From assembly GCF_001949145.1 (NCBI RefSeq), contig NW_019091374.1, positions 1,770,670 to 1,834,669 on the forward strand: a stretch of 64,000 nt of DNA, given 5' to 3'. Position numbers and translations under genes: made by a program. The notes under the pieces are model-generated. The model had not been told where the DNA came from. It did not search any database and saw only the letters and a list, made by a program, of their open reading frames with translations. Below are positions 22,830 to 46,588 of the stretch, piece after piece. Every line of letters starts with the position of its first letter. Position 1 is the stretch's first letter. The stretch comes from Acanthaster planci (Eukaryota; Echinodermata; Asteroidea; Valvatida; Acanthasteridae).

Positions 22830-25800
22830 TTAAGTGTGCCGGTACATACCACATGTGCTGATACATGTTTGCAGTCATTTGTGAGTTGAAAGTTCCACTT
22901 GCACTCCAGCGCCGACAAAATGCACACAGAACTTGCTTGTATTGTAAGCATTCTGGTTGTATTAAGTTATAATGTTGTCAAGTGTAGAACAAACATTCCT
23001 CAGCTTTTCCCTGGGCAGAAGAAAATACAGCGTTTGCAGTGGACGGTTACTCAGCCATGTCAGCTACAGACCTACATAGTACATGTACATAGTACATGTA
23101 GTGCACCGTAGGAATTAATTTACTTAAGACCCAGCTGTTAACAAACACATCAATATTAAAGAAAAATTTACCGTACAACCAGACAACATCAATTGTAGCA
23201 ACTTTTAGCAACTATTTTCTTTCATATACTGAGTGGATAGTATTTAATATGGTTGGAAAGAATAATTGTGAACAGGTATTTATGGTCACTTGACTGTTGT
23301 TTTTGCAGGCAATTTCCATCATCTATTTTGTTTAAAACTGACTCATTAACTGGAATTGTACACATATACCGGTAGGTACTTACATACATGTACATGTTCT
23401 GTATACATGTGCTGCTAGCTACATGTATCACGTACATGTACAGTACATGTAAATGCCCCCGCTTAAAAAAAATAAATTGAACCAGTTGCCATAATAAATG
23501 TACAGATACATGTATACATACATGTATGTACAATCATTTCAACAGAATTTGAATGACAGAATATGAATGACGTTGTCTGACCAGTAGATGCAAAAGTATG
23601 TACATGTGCAGTGTACATGTACAATGTACTTGGACTGGTAAATACAAGGAAGAAATATATAAAATAATCAATATCCCAACTCCCGGCACAGCTACTGCAG
23701 GCTGTAGTCTGGTACCGGTAGTTGTACCTGGATTAGTTTTGCGAGTTGTTGCCAGAAACGATTACCTTTTTTGTTCTGTTTATGAATTCAAAAACATTTC
23801 GGTTGAGGTTCTTGATTTGAATTCCTGACTTTTCATGTTCCTGCATCTACGTGAACTGCAAGTAGAGTGTCCTACAGGGTACCGGTATGTGTCTTCTGGG
23901 ATATTGTGTGGGCACCATGAACAGTACCAGGAGGTATTTTTCCACAGCAGTTGGTACATGCACATGAAGCACCTTATTTGGTTGTGGACAAACAGTTGAA
24001 AGAATTTTTGTGACAAATTCAAGAAAAAAAAGATGCACGTACATGTACATGGAAGTGCGTGGAAAGGAGACTGCAATCTGTTCCCTATCAAGTCAACTGG
24101 CTAAACAATATCCACAGTGAATTTGACCTGCATTTATGCATGTTGTATTGTACATGTACATGTAGGTACCTATACACAAAAGGTATATGTACTGTACATA
24201 CATACATGTACTGTACATGTAAGTAAGGTACATGCACATCTATTGTATTCAACACATGTACACATCCATTACACGTGATGCCCAAGAGGTGAGGCAGTAT
24301 CCCACAGTCATGCAGGTGTATTGTCCTCTTCTCTGAAAAGGGGTTCCCCTTGTCTGGGATTTGAATAGACAGTGGGAGCCCACCTTTCTCTATGGTTGAA
24401 TGGATGGGGGCGTTGAAGCTTACTCGTGTAGGCTTTGTTCTGTGTGTTTGGACATGGGGGTGCTGCAGATAGGAAATGGTTCGACATGTTTGAGAAACAT
24501 GTTTGTTCAGTCGGTTGTGGGGGGGGAGTGGCTTGACCTTGTGACCTTGCTGTTGATGACAGAACATGTTCATGTACAGCACCTACTTGTTATCATGTTT
24601 TACATGTACACACATGTACTGTTATGCTCCAGGTCCATAAATGTGCAAAACTCTGTCTGTTCACATGTCTGGTTCCCTGTAGGTGGCATGTTACATGTAC
24701 ATGTATGTACCAACAGTGCGTAGTACATGTATCAAGATGGTATGCATGGAGGTATGTTTATGCACGTGTGTAATACTGAGTCATGTACAGTACTACAGTA
24801 TACATGTACATGTTGTACATACAAACGCACTGGTACTAGAACTTTTCACATGAAAAGCATTTATTTATATGTACAATGTACAGTACGCGATTAGGAATTT
24901 TCAAATGCAAGGTTTCTCATTTAATATAGGATACCGGTATGTACCGGTACACGTATACAGATGGGTACTGTCCTGAATATTCATGTACGCATATACCGGT
25001 ACGTGTTTCATGTACATTTACAGTACTGGTGCTGTACACGTGTATGTATACATGTGCACACGCACAGTAGATTACCAGCAGATGCATTCGTTCAGATTAA
25101 CATTGAAAGGGTTCAGATCCTTCCCAAGTGCTCATGTCATGTACATGTAGTAATGGTAACGAGGGATTGACACCGTACACTGTGCATGTAATTGGTTTAA
25201 CTTCATGCTGCCAGTGCTGTCTTGTGTGCAATATTTTAACTTCCCTGGAATTTTTATGATATGTGTGTGGTTTTGCTCGCTGTTCAAATATTGAACCAGA
25301 TTGGAGAGGGTTCAAAGTGCACAGGCCAGGGTCATATTTATGTACATGTACATGTTCATGTATGTAATCTGTGGGGATAGATCTTGCATGAGTAATGATG
25401 ATTGTGGTTACTCTGTCTGTGTAGTGTTTACATACCAATTACTCAGCAGTGACACCATTGTAATAGAGTTGGCAGGTTATGTGAGTCATTGTTCCAATTA
25501 ACACAGTTTGAAGTCCAAGGGGACTTTTTTCTGACAATGAACCTTTGAAAGGGTGCATTTTGTATACATTTCTGTGTACAGACAATTCATGGGTCAACCT
25601 GATCTTACCTACAGGTACAGGTATGTATGTACATGTAGGCCTTACATGTAGATCTGTCAACATACATGTACCGGTACATGTACAGTAGCATACATGTACA
25701 GTAGCATGTATACATGTACAATGTATATGTACGTAGCTGTTGTTACTGAGTTAGACTTCCCTAATGTATTCTGGGTTGTTGAACAAGGTTTAATCATATT

Positions 25801-25887
25801 TGGTACAGTATTGTCCAGTACAGCAATATCTGACCCTGACAAGTTGGCGGTGGAGCCTATGGTACGGTACATGTACATGTACCTTAA

Positions 25888-26478
25888 AGGATCCAGGAAA
25901 TGAATTTTTCTTAGAAGCACTTTTTGTGTATCTCTGTACTCGTCTTCCATGCATGAAGACTGGTTGACATCTTTTTTGAGTTGTGTGAACTGAACGGTGC
26001 ACTATTTCGAACATTAAAAATTGACCAAGCATTTCTGGACAAGTGAGGGCGCTTTTGCTTTGATGTAAATCAAGGAAGACATGGTTCAGGTTGCATGTTT
26101 CAATGTTCAAATTGTGGTCACCAACTTTGCTATCTGGGAACATTTCTGTGAAAAGGATTTTTGTTGGATTATTGCCATATACTTACACAGCAATAAATTG
26201 CCAAAAAAAATGAAATCTGCCATAGCAGTGGTTGAAAAAAATAGAAATTTCCTGTGCACTAATCAGTACATTATTGGGATTCAGTGCCTTGGATGATGTC
26301 ATACCTGTAGGTTCTGCTCATGAATATGCAAATTGCATTATCATAAACACCCAAAAGCATCAAAATATGGGTTAAATTTGCAAAACACAAATTTAAAAAC
26401 AGGTTAATTGAAACCCAAAGGTGCAATTTCAAAGGATTGTCGTAAAATTTAGGAAAATATTTCTATTTCCTGGTTCCT
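25888..26478. mobile_element. 591-bp MITE with TTAA flanks
   Basis: The left end AGGATCCAGGAAATGAA and the right end, reverse-complemented, AGGAACCAGGAAATAGAA are inverted repeats. TTAA lies immediately outside both (25884-25887 and 26479-26482), as for piggyBac-class insertions. There is no transposase. The interior resembles 249-673. Confidence 0.7.
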
Positions 26479-27465
26479 TTAAAGCAGGTACATGTAGGGG
26501 GCTAGTACATGTAAGCATGCAGGAAGTTATAAGTTTACATGCATGACATGTACAATTTAGCTCCCAAAGCCACATACATTGTACATGAACATGTACATGT
26601 ACAAATTGTACACGTACATGTTACATGTACGTACTGAACATACATGTACATGTAGCTAGTAAATACCGGTACATGTATTTTAAGCTGTGGAATAGCACTG
26701 AAATTTAATAGACAGCCGTTACAGGTCTACAGAGTGCATGATGTATGTCACTGAAGCGGAAAAATTCTAGTCGTAAAAATCACAGAGAAATAAGTTTCTT
26801 GCATGTAAAAATCAACATTCAGTATGCATGTACATTTATGTACATGGTTATGCTTGCATGTTGTATTGTACTTGTACAATGTACATATGGACATGTACGG
26901 TGTACATGGACATGTACATGCATTGAATGTGCTATATAAATCTCAGTTGTAGACTGCCACAAGTCTAGCCTGGAACAGAATGAATGGGTTTGCACATCCA
27001 TTTAGGTAACCATACACATGCACATGCTATGAGTCATCATATTCAGCACACAGGAAAAGTGTACTGTACACAGGCATGACAGGGCTCCAAATTGGGCTAA
27101 TCATTGCAGGAGCAGGTACTTGCTCCCTAGACAGCTGAATTTGTCACTTTATGGGAGCAAGGAACCAGTAGCTCTCATACAGTATTAAAGACATACATGT
27201 GCTGTTCCAGAAAAAAAGCAAAGACTCTGGTCCTTGCTGTTGCTTTTGTTTAAATTAATGACACTGATAACTTACGGCTTAGACTTTGGCAGATATTAAA
27301 GCCTTGATGGAGTTATTTTTGTGGGTTGCACGAGACGTACTCGTAGTAGTGAGTAGTGAGTACGCAACCAACTGGAACCTCAAAGCATGTGCTCAGCGAC
27401 GCTACGCAAAAAGTCGGGCGTATGCACACAGACAAGGGAAGTAACTGCAGCAATCGAGCGTTTTT

Positions 27466-27595
27466 GAAATGAGTGGATGAGGCTGAAACTTTGGTTTCGC
27501 TGGTTCTAGCTATTTTGGAGCATGGTTCAAGACCACATGTTCAAGCTATGACTGGAACCAGTGAAACTGAAGTCGAAGCCGAATCCACTCGTTTG
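27466..27595. repeat. Foldback element, about 45-bp arms
   Basis: The left arm begins AAATGAGTGGATGAGGCTGA. The right arm, reverse-complemented, begins AAACGAGTGGATTCGGCTTC. Pairing continues through GTTTCGCTGGTTCTAG / GTTTCACTGGTTCCAG. A single-stranded copy would form an imperfect hairpin of about 130 nt. Confidence 0.7.
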
Positions 27596-28919
27596 GCTTG
27601 AATTTAGGCACAAGGGGCCAGTTTCCATACAATCCCGACACTGGCAACGGGTATGCGTGTGTGTACATGTACATTCATGTGTGAGCGTGCATCGCATGCA
27701 AGACTGCGGCGTGCGCTCGGTGACATCGTAAACAAAGTTGTACCGTGTTATGGTTCCGTGACAAGGCTGATCTGAAGGGAAGTAAAAAAGTTCAGGTATT
27801 TTTCATGACAAAAGTAGAAACAAACGGTAAAAATGCAACTTCAGGTAGATGGAATCAAACAGGCGTAAGAACTTCCGCCCGTCATTAGATTTACGGGCCC
27901 ATTTCTGAGACAAACGGGTGCATTTTAGCTACCTGCGCCCTTTCATTTTGAGCCCTGGTACATGTACATCTAGGTTTGATGAGCATTTGAACATTTTACG
28001 GTGGCCTTCCCTAAATATTAATGTCATGTGTTTTTTTGGGGTGTACTTCAAAAAAAGTTTGAATTTCAAGTTCTGAATAGGCTAGAATGATGTTCTGGCA
28101 ATATTTAAGACCTACCATATTGGAAAAAAAAAGTCAAAAAAACTTTGCCCAACCTAAAAATGGTTTGAAATTTCTCATAAAAGTGCTGAGTCATGGTGAA
28201 TCGCATTTATTTCATTACACAATATACCACTTACCATTGCCAGTACTTGTACATGTGACATGTACATGGACAGTGTACATTTATGTTATACATGTCTGTA
28301 CATGTATAAAATGTCCAAGTTGCACAGTTATACATGTATACATGTAACCTGTACATGTACATGTTTGTGCTGCTTTCATCAACAAAAAGGGTGTGTGCGC
28401 ACAACTTTCCAACTCTCACAGTAGACACATATAACACATGTACTGGCACAGTTGGAAGGCCTGAGCCTGTACCATATATGGACATGTGCAAGTGTGTGTA
28501 ATGCCACTGTTGGCTTGCTTATTGGACCGGGTACATGCATCTCTCTAAGTGGTCAATGGATGTTTTAGACCATGCTTTCCAAATCCACTTTCTTTGTTGA
28601 ACACTCTGATATAAGAGGGGAGCCTGACTCTTTTGCTTTAGGTACCAGTACCAGTACTTAATTTTTGCTGGAAGAGATCTTTTCGTTTGGACAACAAAGA
28701 TGGCAGACAACTTTTTATCCATATGTGGAACTTGTAATTTCCATGGACAGGTTTAATTTATTCCTGTTGCAGCATGAAATTCTTGGACAGTACATGTTTG
28801 TTCAGGGAGTGCCTTGCTTTTGGTCTAGAAAGAGGGTAGACTCGTGCATAATAAGTTTAAAAACGAGAAATACCGATTTTTACTTGTGATTTTGTGTGCT
28901 GTGGCTGTTTGTGTTTCAG

Positions 28920-28976
28920 ATGTTTAGTAGCAGCCAGTATGGATGGATTCATGAGGAGGTAACGCAGGAACCTTAA
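28920..28976 (+). promoter_or_regulatory. Upstream ORF in the PI4KB 5'UTR
   Basis: A splice acceptor (TTTGTGTTTCAG) ends at 28919 and the exon opens with ATG. This ATG starts an 18-codon frame ([18 protein letters not shown]) that ends in TAA 38 nt before the main start. The main frame has in-frame TAG stops at 28925-28930, so the upstream ATG cannot be the PI4KB start. It may dampen translation, which is inference. Confidence 0.45.
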
Positions 28977-29014
28977 GGCACCTGCAGATACTGTCATCCT
29001 ATCCCATCGGTAGG

Positions 29015-41045
<12,031 letters not shown>

Positions 41046-43710
41046 GGGGGCACGTCCATCGTCTGGTCTCTTCCAAAGGCTAGATCACTTGTTAGACATT
41101 GTCAAGCTTGTTGGGCGTTAACCAGGTTGGAGCCTGCAGGTTTTCAGCAGGTGGTTTTGAGACAGTGGAGGTTGTTTTTGTGTGTACAGTTATCAGTTCT
41201 GTTTATGCGGATGTGCTATTGTTATCGTGATTGCATTTGGCAACTTTGGATGCATTTGGAGACGTTTTACCGACAGCAGGGCCAAACATGTATTGTGGAG
41301 TTTCTAAGTGACCACAGAGGGAGTCGTCGTATTGTGAATTGCAATTTGCATCAAGTTCTATAAGATGTAACTTTTAGAGCTCAGTAGTGGATACTTCTAC
41401 CACTTTGTTTTTTATGCATTCCTTGCCAAAGTTTTTGCAAGAAGCCAATTTATCTGCCACAGGAGTGCAGAGAAACAGCGAATGGCAGCGTGCTTCACCC
41501 ATTGCAGCTTTGTTACAGAAAAGGTTCAGTTTCTATTTTTCATCTTAGTTTGAGTCGTATCCACCCAACTTCCCAGTTCCGAAACTTCACCTACGTCTGT
41601 ATCACTCAAGGAATTCCGTGTGGACATTAAATACTGCTGATTTCAGCTTTGACCGAGAAGCAGGTGGGCTTTCTGGTACCTGAGAAGTCAAGTTATAGTT
41701 CAGTCGATTTGGCAAGCTCCAACTGGCTTCGAATTGAGAGAATAACTACCAGCATTTTGTGCCATGGAATATCAGCTTGAAAAAAAGCGGATTTGTAAAT
41801 AGCACGGTCGGGTTGTGATCTCTGAAATGCACAGCTCGGAAGTAGATTTATGTTGCTGTGTATCGTCGGTCCAGTTTTATGAATTGCTGAGGTTGAAGGC
41901 TCACTGATAAGAAAGAAATGTTTGCAGGTAGTTAGGGTGGGAATTTACGTTAATTTGAAAAATGTTTAGAAAACTTTCCCAGACAGTTTAACGTTTAGCC
42001 AACCCTTTACATAGGCTGCTGCCTACCTCGGTGTTTTCATATATGCTTAATTATATGGTTTAACAATGTACATGGCCCAACAAATGTAAAAATGTAGATT
42101 GTTTTAGAATCCACTTTTTTCTCAAAAAGTGCCTGGATGCCGAAGGGGAAAAAACCCCAGTATGTTACAGGTATCGTTCACACCAAAAATGAACACCAGA
42201 TTTCATCTATCAAAACGTCAAACTTCTAAAAGGTATGGTTCCGTTTAAAACCTGTTGGGAAAATCTGTAAACAGATTTGGAACTTGTTTTGGTTTAAACG
42301 TGTAAACATCCCACCCTCAGCAGACAGCAACGGGGTATTTCCTGTGGCTACAAAATCATGAGGACTTTCCTCGTCCTGCTTTAAAAAGGACTCTCATTCC
42401 ATGAAATCGAACCCAATTCAACCGTTCTTTGTAGCCCAGTACCGATAGTACAGCTGCAAAATACACTTGAGTGTGCTCAAAGTTGCACCATAATTTGGAG
42501 AAGGTTTTCCGAACAAACTCAAGCCAAATGCCATCCACTTTCCATTAGTGCTGTTTTTGCCACATCTAAAAAATGGCCAGTAAGTAGTAGCTGTCCTGAC
42601 ATATTTTGTAGCTTATCGGGCAGTTTTGTCATTTCCTTTGGAGAGGGTTTTTGCAAAAAAAAAATTTTTCAAACTGAGCAGTGAAAAACGCTACACAATT
42701 TCTATACAAGTTCTCAGCCATTTTTTTTTCATTGAATCAGTTTCTTTGAATTCACGAATCTGCGTTTGTGTAAACTTTGGAGAAATTAGGTTTGGTTTGA
42801 GTCTAAATTTGATTGTAAACGACTTATAGATAAACTGAATGTGAGATTAGATTTGAAACTGAATAGTTATCCAGTAGATTTGACCTTTGACTCTTCCATC
42901 ATCTTGTCAGGGAGGGAGTAACTCTGAACTGGAGCCATTGTGTAAATAGACAGATGTACATGTACATTATGTAGGGCACATCATTAGCCTGTCTGAAGCA
43001 TGGTGGATGTAATGGGAGGGCGCTTCTTCAAGTGGGAAAATTTGGAGTCAACAGAAAAGGTTTTACCCCAACAAATGGCACCCTCCTATTCTGTGATACC
43101 TCAAATAGGCTGTTACACTTTGCATGTAAATTGTTCAGATATGTAAAAAGTGTACCATAAAAAATTGCTAATTTTATATAAAGCCGTCTAGAAAAAAACA
43201 GGTAGGTATGTTGTAGAAATTGGGCAAATGATCTATGGGTAGAATCTTGTTAAAAAATCGGGGGATTTTTTTTCTCGTCTGCATGGGGAAGCCCATTTCA
43301 AAAACTGTATCTGCTGTTCAACTTTGGCGATGGCCTGCGGGGGGTCAAGCGCCCTCGGGGGGAATTCCGGCAGAAGTTTTCCCAGGCGGCAGGCAGCTGG
43401 GTTCTGCGTGTGCAATGTCTTGATTCCTCTGTCTTGCCTTGCTATTTTGAAACAGAGGTTTCAGGAAAGCAAAAATACGTAGAAGTTGCTTAGAGAGACA
43501 ATCAACAATGCAGTGCCCCTTTCTTCAAAAGGAAGAATTGGCAAAATAGTACATTTAGTGAAATTGGAAGTATGTGTATCTTTGCAAATGTTGCTATTCT
43601 TTTTTCGGGGGGGGGAGGTTTGTCTGTGCCAAAACGAGTGATAAATGAAATTCAAGAGGGAAGTCTCTATTCCACATGTCAAAAATTTTTGCAGCGTTTC
43701 CATGCAATCT

Positions 43711-43774
43711 TTTCGGCTAATGGGCTTTACTGTCCGGAAATATTTTCGGCTAATGGGCTTTACTGTCCAAAAAT
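43711..43774 (+). repeat. 32-bp tandem duplication
   Basis: TTTCGGCTAATGGGCTTTAC followed by TGTCC occurs at 43711 and again about 32 bp later (43744). It lies in the PI4KB 3' region. Confidence 0.9.
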
Positions 43775-46248
43775 ATGTGAAAGTCAGGGTACCAGTCACA
43801 ACAATTTTTGTAAGTTGTAGTGTGCTATGACTGGTTTCTCTGCAGGTGTATACCAGGCAAAGGCCGTTGCTAATCCTGTTTTTTGGTGGGCATACTGAAA
43901 ATTCATTTTGAAAAAAAATTGGAAAGGAAACTTGTGAGAATGTCCAGCCTGGTGATTCATGTTTGTGATTCTTTCCAACAGGTGGGTATTGGATCTTGTA
44001 AAATAGTGCTGGAGTCAAGTACATTTGTGACCCCCCCCTTCCTTGAAAATGAGTCACAAGGGCCATTTGTTTTCAGTAATTTCACTTAAGGTTGCATTTG
44101 GAAAGCAAGCCAAGCTTTTTGGATGGCATCCGGATGAAAATGGACATTGTGGAGCTGAAAAATTTAAGGGTTCCCATCGATTTCCATGGAGCAAGATCAT
44201 TTTCAGGGCCTGTAACTCAAAAGTGGCTCTCATGTCTCATTTCTGTGCGTGTGAGCTCGGTTGCAGAAAAAGAGTACTCAGTTACAAGTATTTGTACTAC
44301 AGCACTATTACTCGCGAGTGTGACTGTGAAAAATTGAGAAGTGCTGCTGCTGTTGATTTTTTAGCTCGCTAGAAAGAAACATGGCAAGGTAATCTCTAGA
44401 TATCGACATGGGCTTAAAACAGTGGCATGGTTATGGATCATTACAGCTTTGACATTTATGACACGTCAAATTCCACTGTGTGCCTGCTTGTAGGAAAAGC
44501 AAAGATTGTTTGCAAAATTGTTAAAGAAATGTATCAGCCAAAACAATGCAAGAATGTACAAATGAAGTCTCTCTGGATCTTTTTGGGTAGTTTAGTGAAA
44601 TTTTTATCACCGTGGAAACAGTAATGTGAATATAAAAAAATTGTGCATATAGGAAATGTGAATAATGTGTAGTCAGATATTCTTATGTGTCTGATTTGTC
44701 TGAATTGGAATTGTGAATTATAAAGGGAAGTGTGAGTCCCGCTATCTTGATTTCAGAGGAGGCCTCAAAGTGATTAAAAAACCCTTCCTGTTGAAAGAAA
44801 ATGATCTGGGAATCATTGTTGAAATGACCTGGGAATTCTTTGCACATTGGCGTATGGGTCGCAGCCAGACCCGGAAAGCTTGACCTCAGGTTGTCATGAA
44901 GATCTGCATGGCTTAAAAAGTTATACATTGTCATTACATAAGACTGAATTTTGGTTGTTAGATTTTGTCAGACCCAGTGACACAGCTCAAGCTGGTGGTA
45001 TGACCCAATGCTGACCTTTAACCTTTAGCAGGAGTAGTCTCTTCCTCAAGTCACTGCTTTTGTTAATAATAGCCACTTAGCATATTGCATGATAGAAGCT
45101 TAATAAGTGAAAGTATATACAGTGTATGTTGTCATTATGTTATGTATTGTATGATTCTTATGTGATTTGTAGAAGACAGTGTAATTTATTTTTGAGTTGA
45201 ACAAGAACACAAAAGTCAATCTGCACAAGTGCCCATATTCTGGCTCTAAGCCAATCAATAAATCACACATTTTATAGTTTTAATGAAGTGATTATACACG
45301 GTGGATTTGTAATCTTGAGGATGTGCACTTTTTTAAAAAGGGGAGTCATTTAATATTTAGATGCCGGAGAGCTTTCTCCAGTTACCATCTTAATGCCATA
45401 GCCAGTATGAAAAAGATTGAACAAATATTGCTAAGTTGAATTTCTTTGGGGAAAATATAATTGATTGCAAAATGATACCCAATCTCTCACTTTTTCTTCA
45501 GAGAAATGCTCCTGTTGGATTGCAAGTGCTTAGTAGCCTCAATTAAGATGGCATGTGCAGGTGTAAGCAGGTGCATAAACAAGCCCACATTTAGAGGCTG
45601 GGGATAAGAATAACACATGTGTCTATGAGAAGTGGCTGGAGTGGCTAAGGCTGTGGCTTTCCATAAGCCTGCTTGTTGTTTTCAGCCACAGCAAAAACAA
45701 TAGCTGGGACCCAATTTCTTGAAGCAGCTTCAAATATTTATGAGGTTTCACTGGGTTTGGGGGACACCTCAGGGTTAAACCTTGAGGTTACTGCCTGTGT
45801 AATTTGTCATTCTCCCCATATCAAATCTGTGGCAAGCACAAGTCAGCAGAGTACCAGTCACTCACACCGTTCATCATATGACATTTCAGCTGGTAACCAA
45901 TAGCTTAGGAAGTGTATTTGCTCCTTTTTTTGTCAGAGAGACAGACTCTTATTACTCACATCTTTGCAACAGTGACAGCTGGCAGCGTCCCTACTGCTCC
46001 CCCAAACTTCACAAATTTCTCAAAATTTTATCTTGGCTGTTGCATTACACGCTGTTCCTTTTTGAAATTCAATGTTTGGATCCATATGTAGATGTCCTTT
46101 CATTTCTAGTTCTACCATTTTTCTGAAGGCTTCAATAGCTGTACTTCTATAATGTCATTTGTATGTGGACATGGAGTTTGTTTAGGTCAATGTTTACATG
46201 TATAGCATATTTGTCATACCCTTAAAATGTGTACAGAGTGCCATTTGT

Positions 46249-46254
46249 AATAAA
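46249..46254 (+). terminator. PI4KB: Poly(A) signal, PI4KB (distal)
   Basis: AATAAA in GTAATAAAACG, the last plus-strand signal before the facing minus-strand signal at 46583. Confidence 0.5.
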
Positions 46255-46582
46255 ACGAACAGCAAATATGAACAGAAATGCCTGAAAACAATATGTTTTC
46301 CTTTACTTTTGACATATGATTTCCCCCTCAACCCATGAATTCTCCTTCATGCATTGCTAGGAAGGGACCTTCAGCTGTACCCACGTATGTCAAATTCAGA
46401 GTTTTTGTGGGGCTCTGCAAGTAGCCGACATGTCTAGTATTTTGAGTTAGGTTTTTTGGGGTAATACCCACATTCACCTTGATCTTTAACCTGTAGCGCC
46501 CTTGAGGTTAATTGGTCAGGGTGTAAGCTATCAACACAACACAAACATAGGCAAAAACACGATAAACTATGATTTAGGGTGC

Positions 46583-46588
46583 TTTATT
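46583..46588 (-). terminator. Poly(A) signal, MS4A-like gene
   Basis: TTTATT on the plus strand, AATAAA on the minus strand. It is the last candidate before the convergent PI4KB end. If used, it gives a 3'UTR of about 5.4 kb; nearer TTTATT copies (for example about 47860) would give shorter ones. Confidence 0.45.

Larger units (their letters stand above)
19620..28370. repeat. ACATGT-rich low-complexity zone
   Basis: Runs of TACATGTACATGTA and close variants (ACCGGTAC, GTGCATGTAC) recur throughout. Clusters lie near 19625, 20515-20720, 21080, 23085-23100, 23385-23530, 24140-24240, 24600-24720, 25605-25735, 26575-26665, 26825-26920 and 28245-28365. The unit is self-complementary, so almost every open frame here reads as repeated MYMYV or VHVH peptides on either strand and is not a gene. 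Density drops sharply outside this zone. Confidence 0.9.
13211..28919. other. Gene-free, repeat-rich 15.7 kb spacer
   Basis: It lies between the divergent starts of the Schlafen-like gene (-) and PI4KB (+). It must contain both promoters and any non-coding 5' exons, which I cannot place. No open frame here shows a recognisable domain with splice support except the broken SANT-like fragment at 22359-22586. The remainder is transposon derivatives, local duplications and ACATGT-rich DNA, listed separately. Confidence 0.6.
41046..46270 (+). other. PI4KB: Apparent PI4KB 3'UTR, about 5.2 kb
   Basis: No convincing gene follows the PI4KB stop. Candidate poly(A) signals are AATAAA at 45257-45262 and 46249-46254. 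A minus-strand open frame of 201 codons (43461-44066) has no recognisable domain and contains a duplicated peptide caused by the 32-bp repeat at 43711; I do not call it a gene. The 3'UTR length is inferred from signals only. Confidence 0.5.

Noticed and set aside
24088-24582. 164-codon minus-strand frame
   Set aside because: Partly ACATGT-derived, no domain, no splice or start support.
43461-44066. 201-codon minus-strand frame in the PI4KB 3' region
   Set aside because: Antisense to the 3'UTR, contains the doubled 32-bp repeat (FRTVKPISRK twice), and shows no family similarity.
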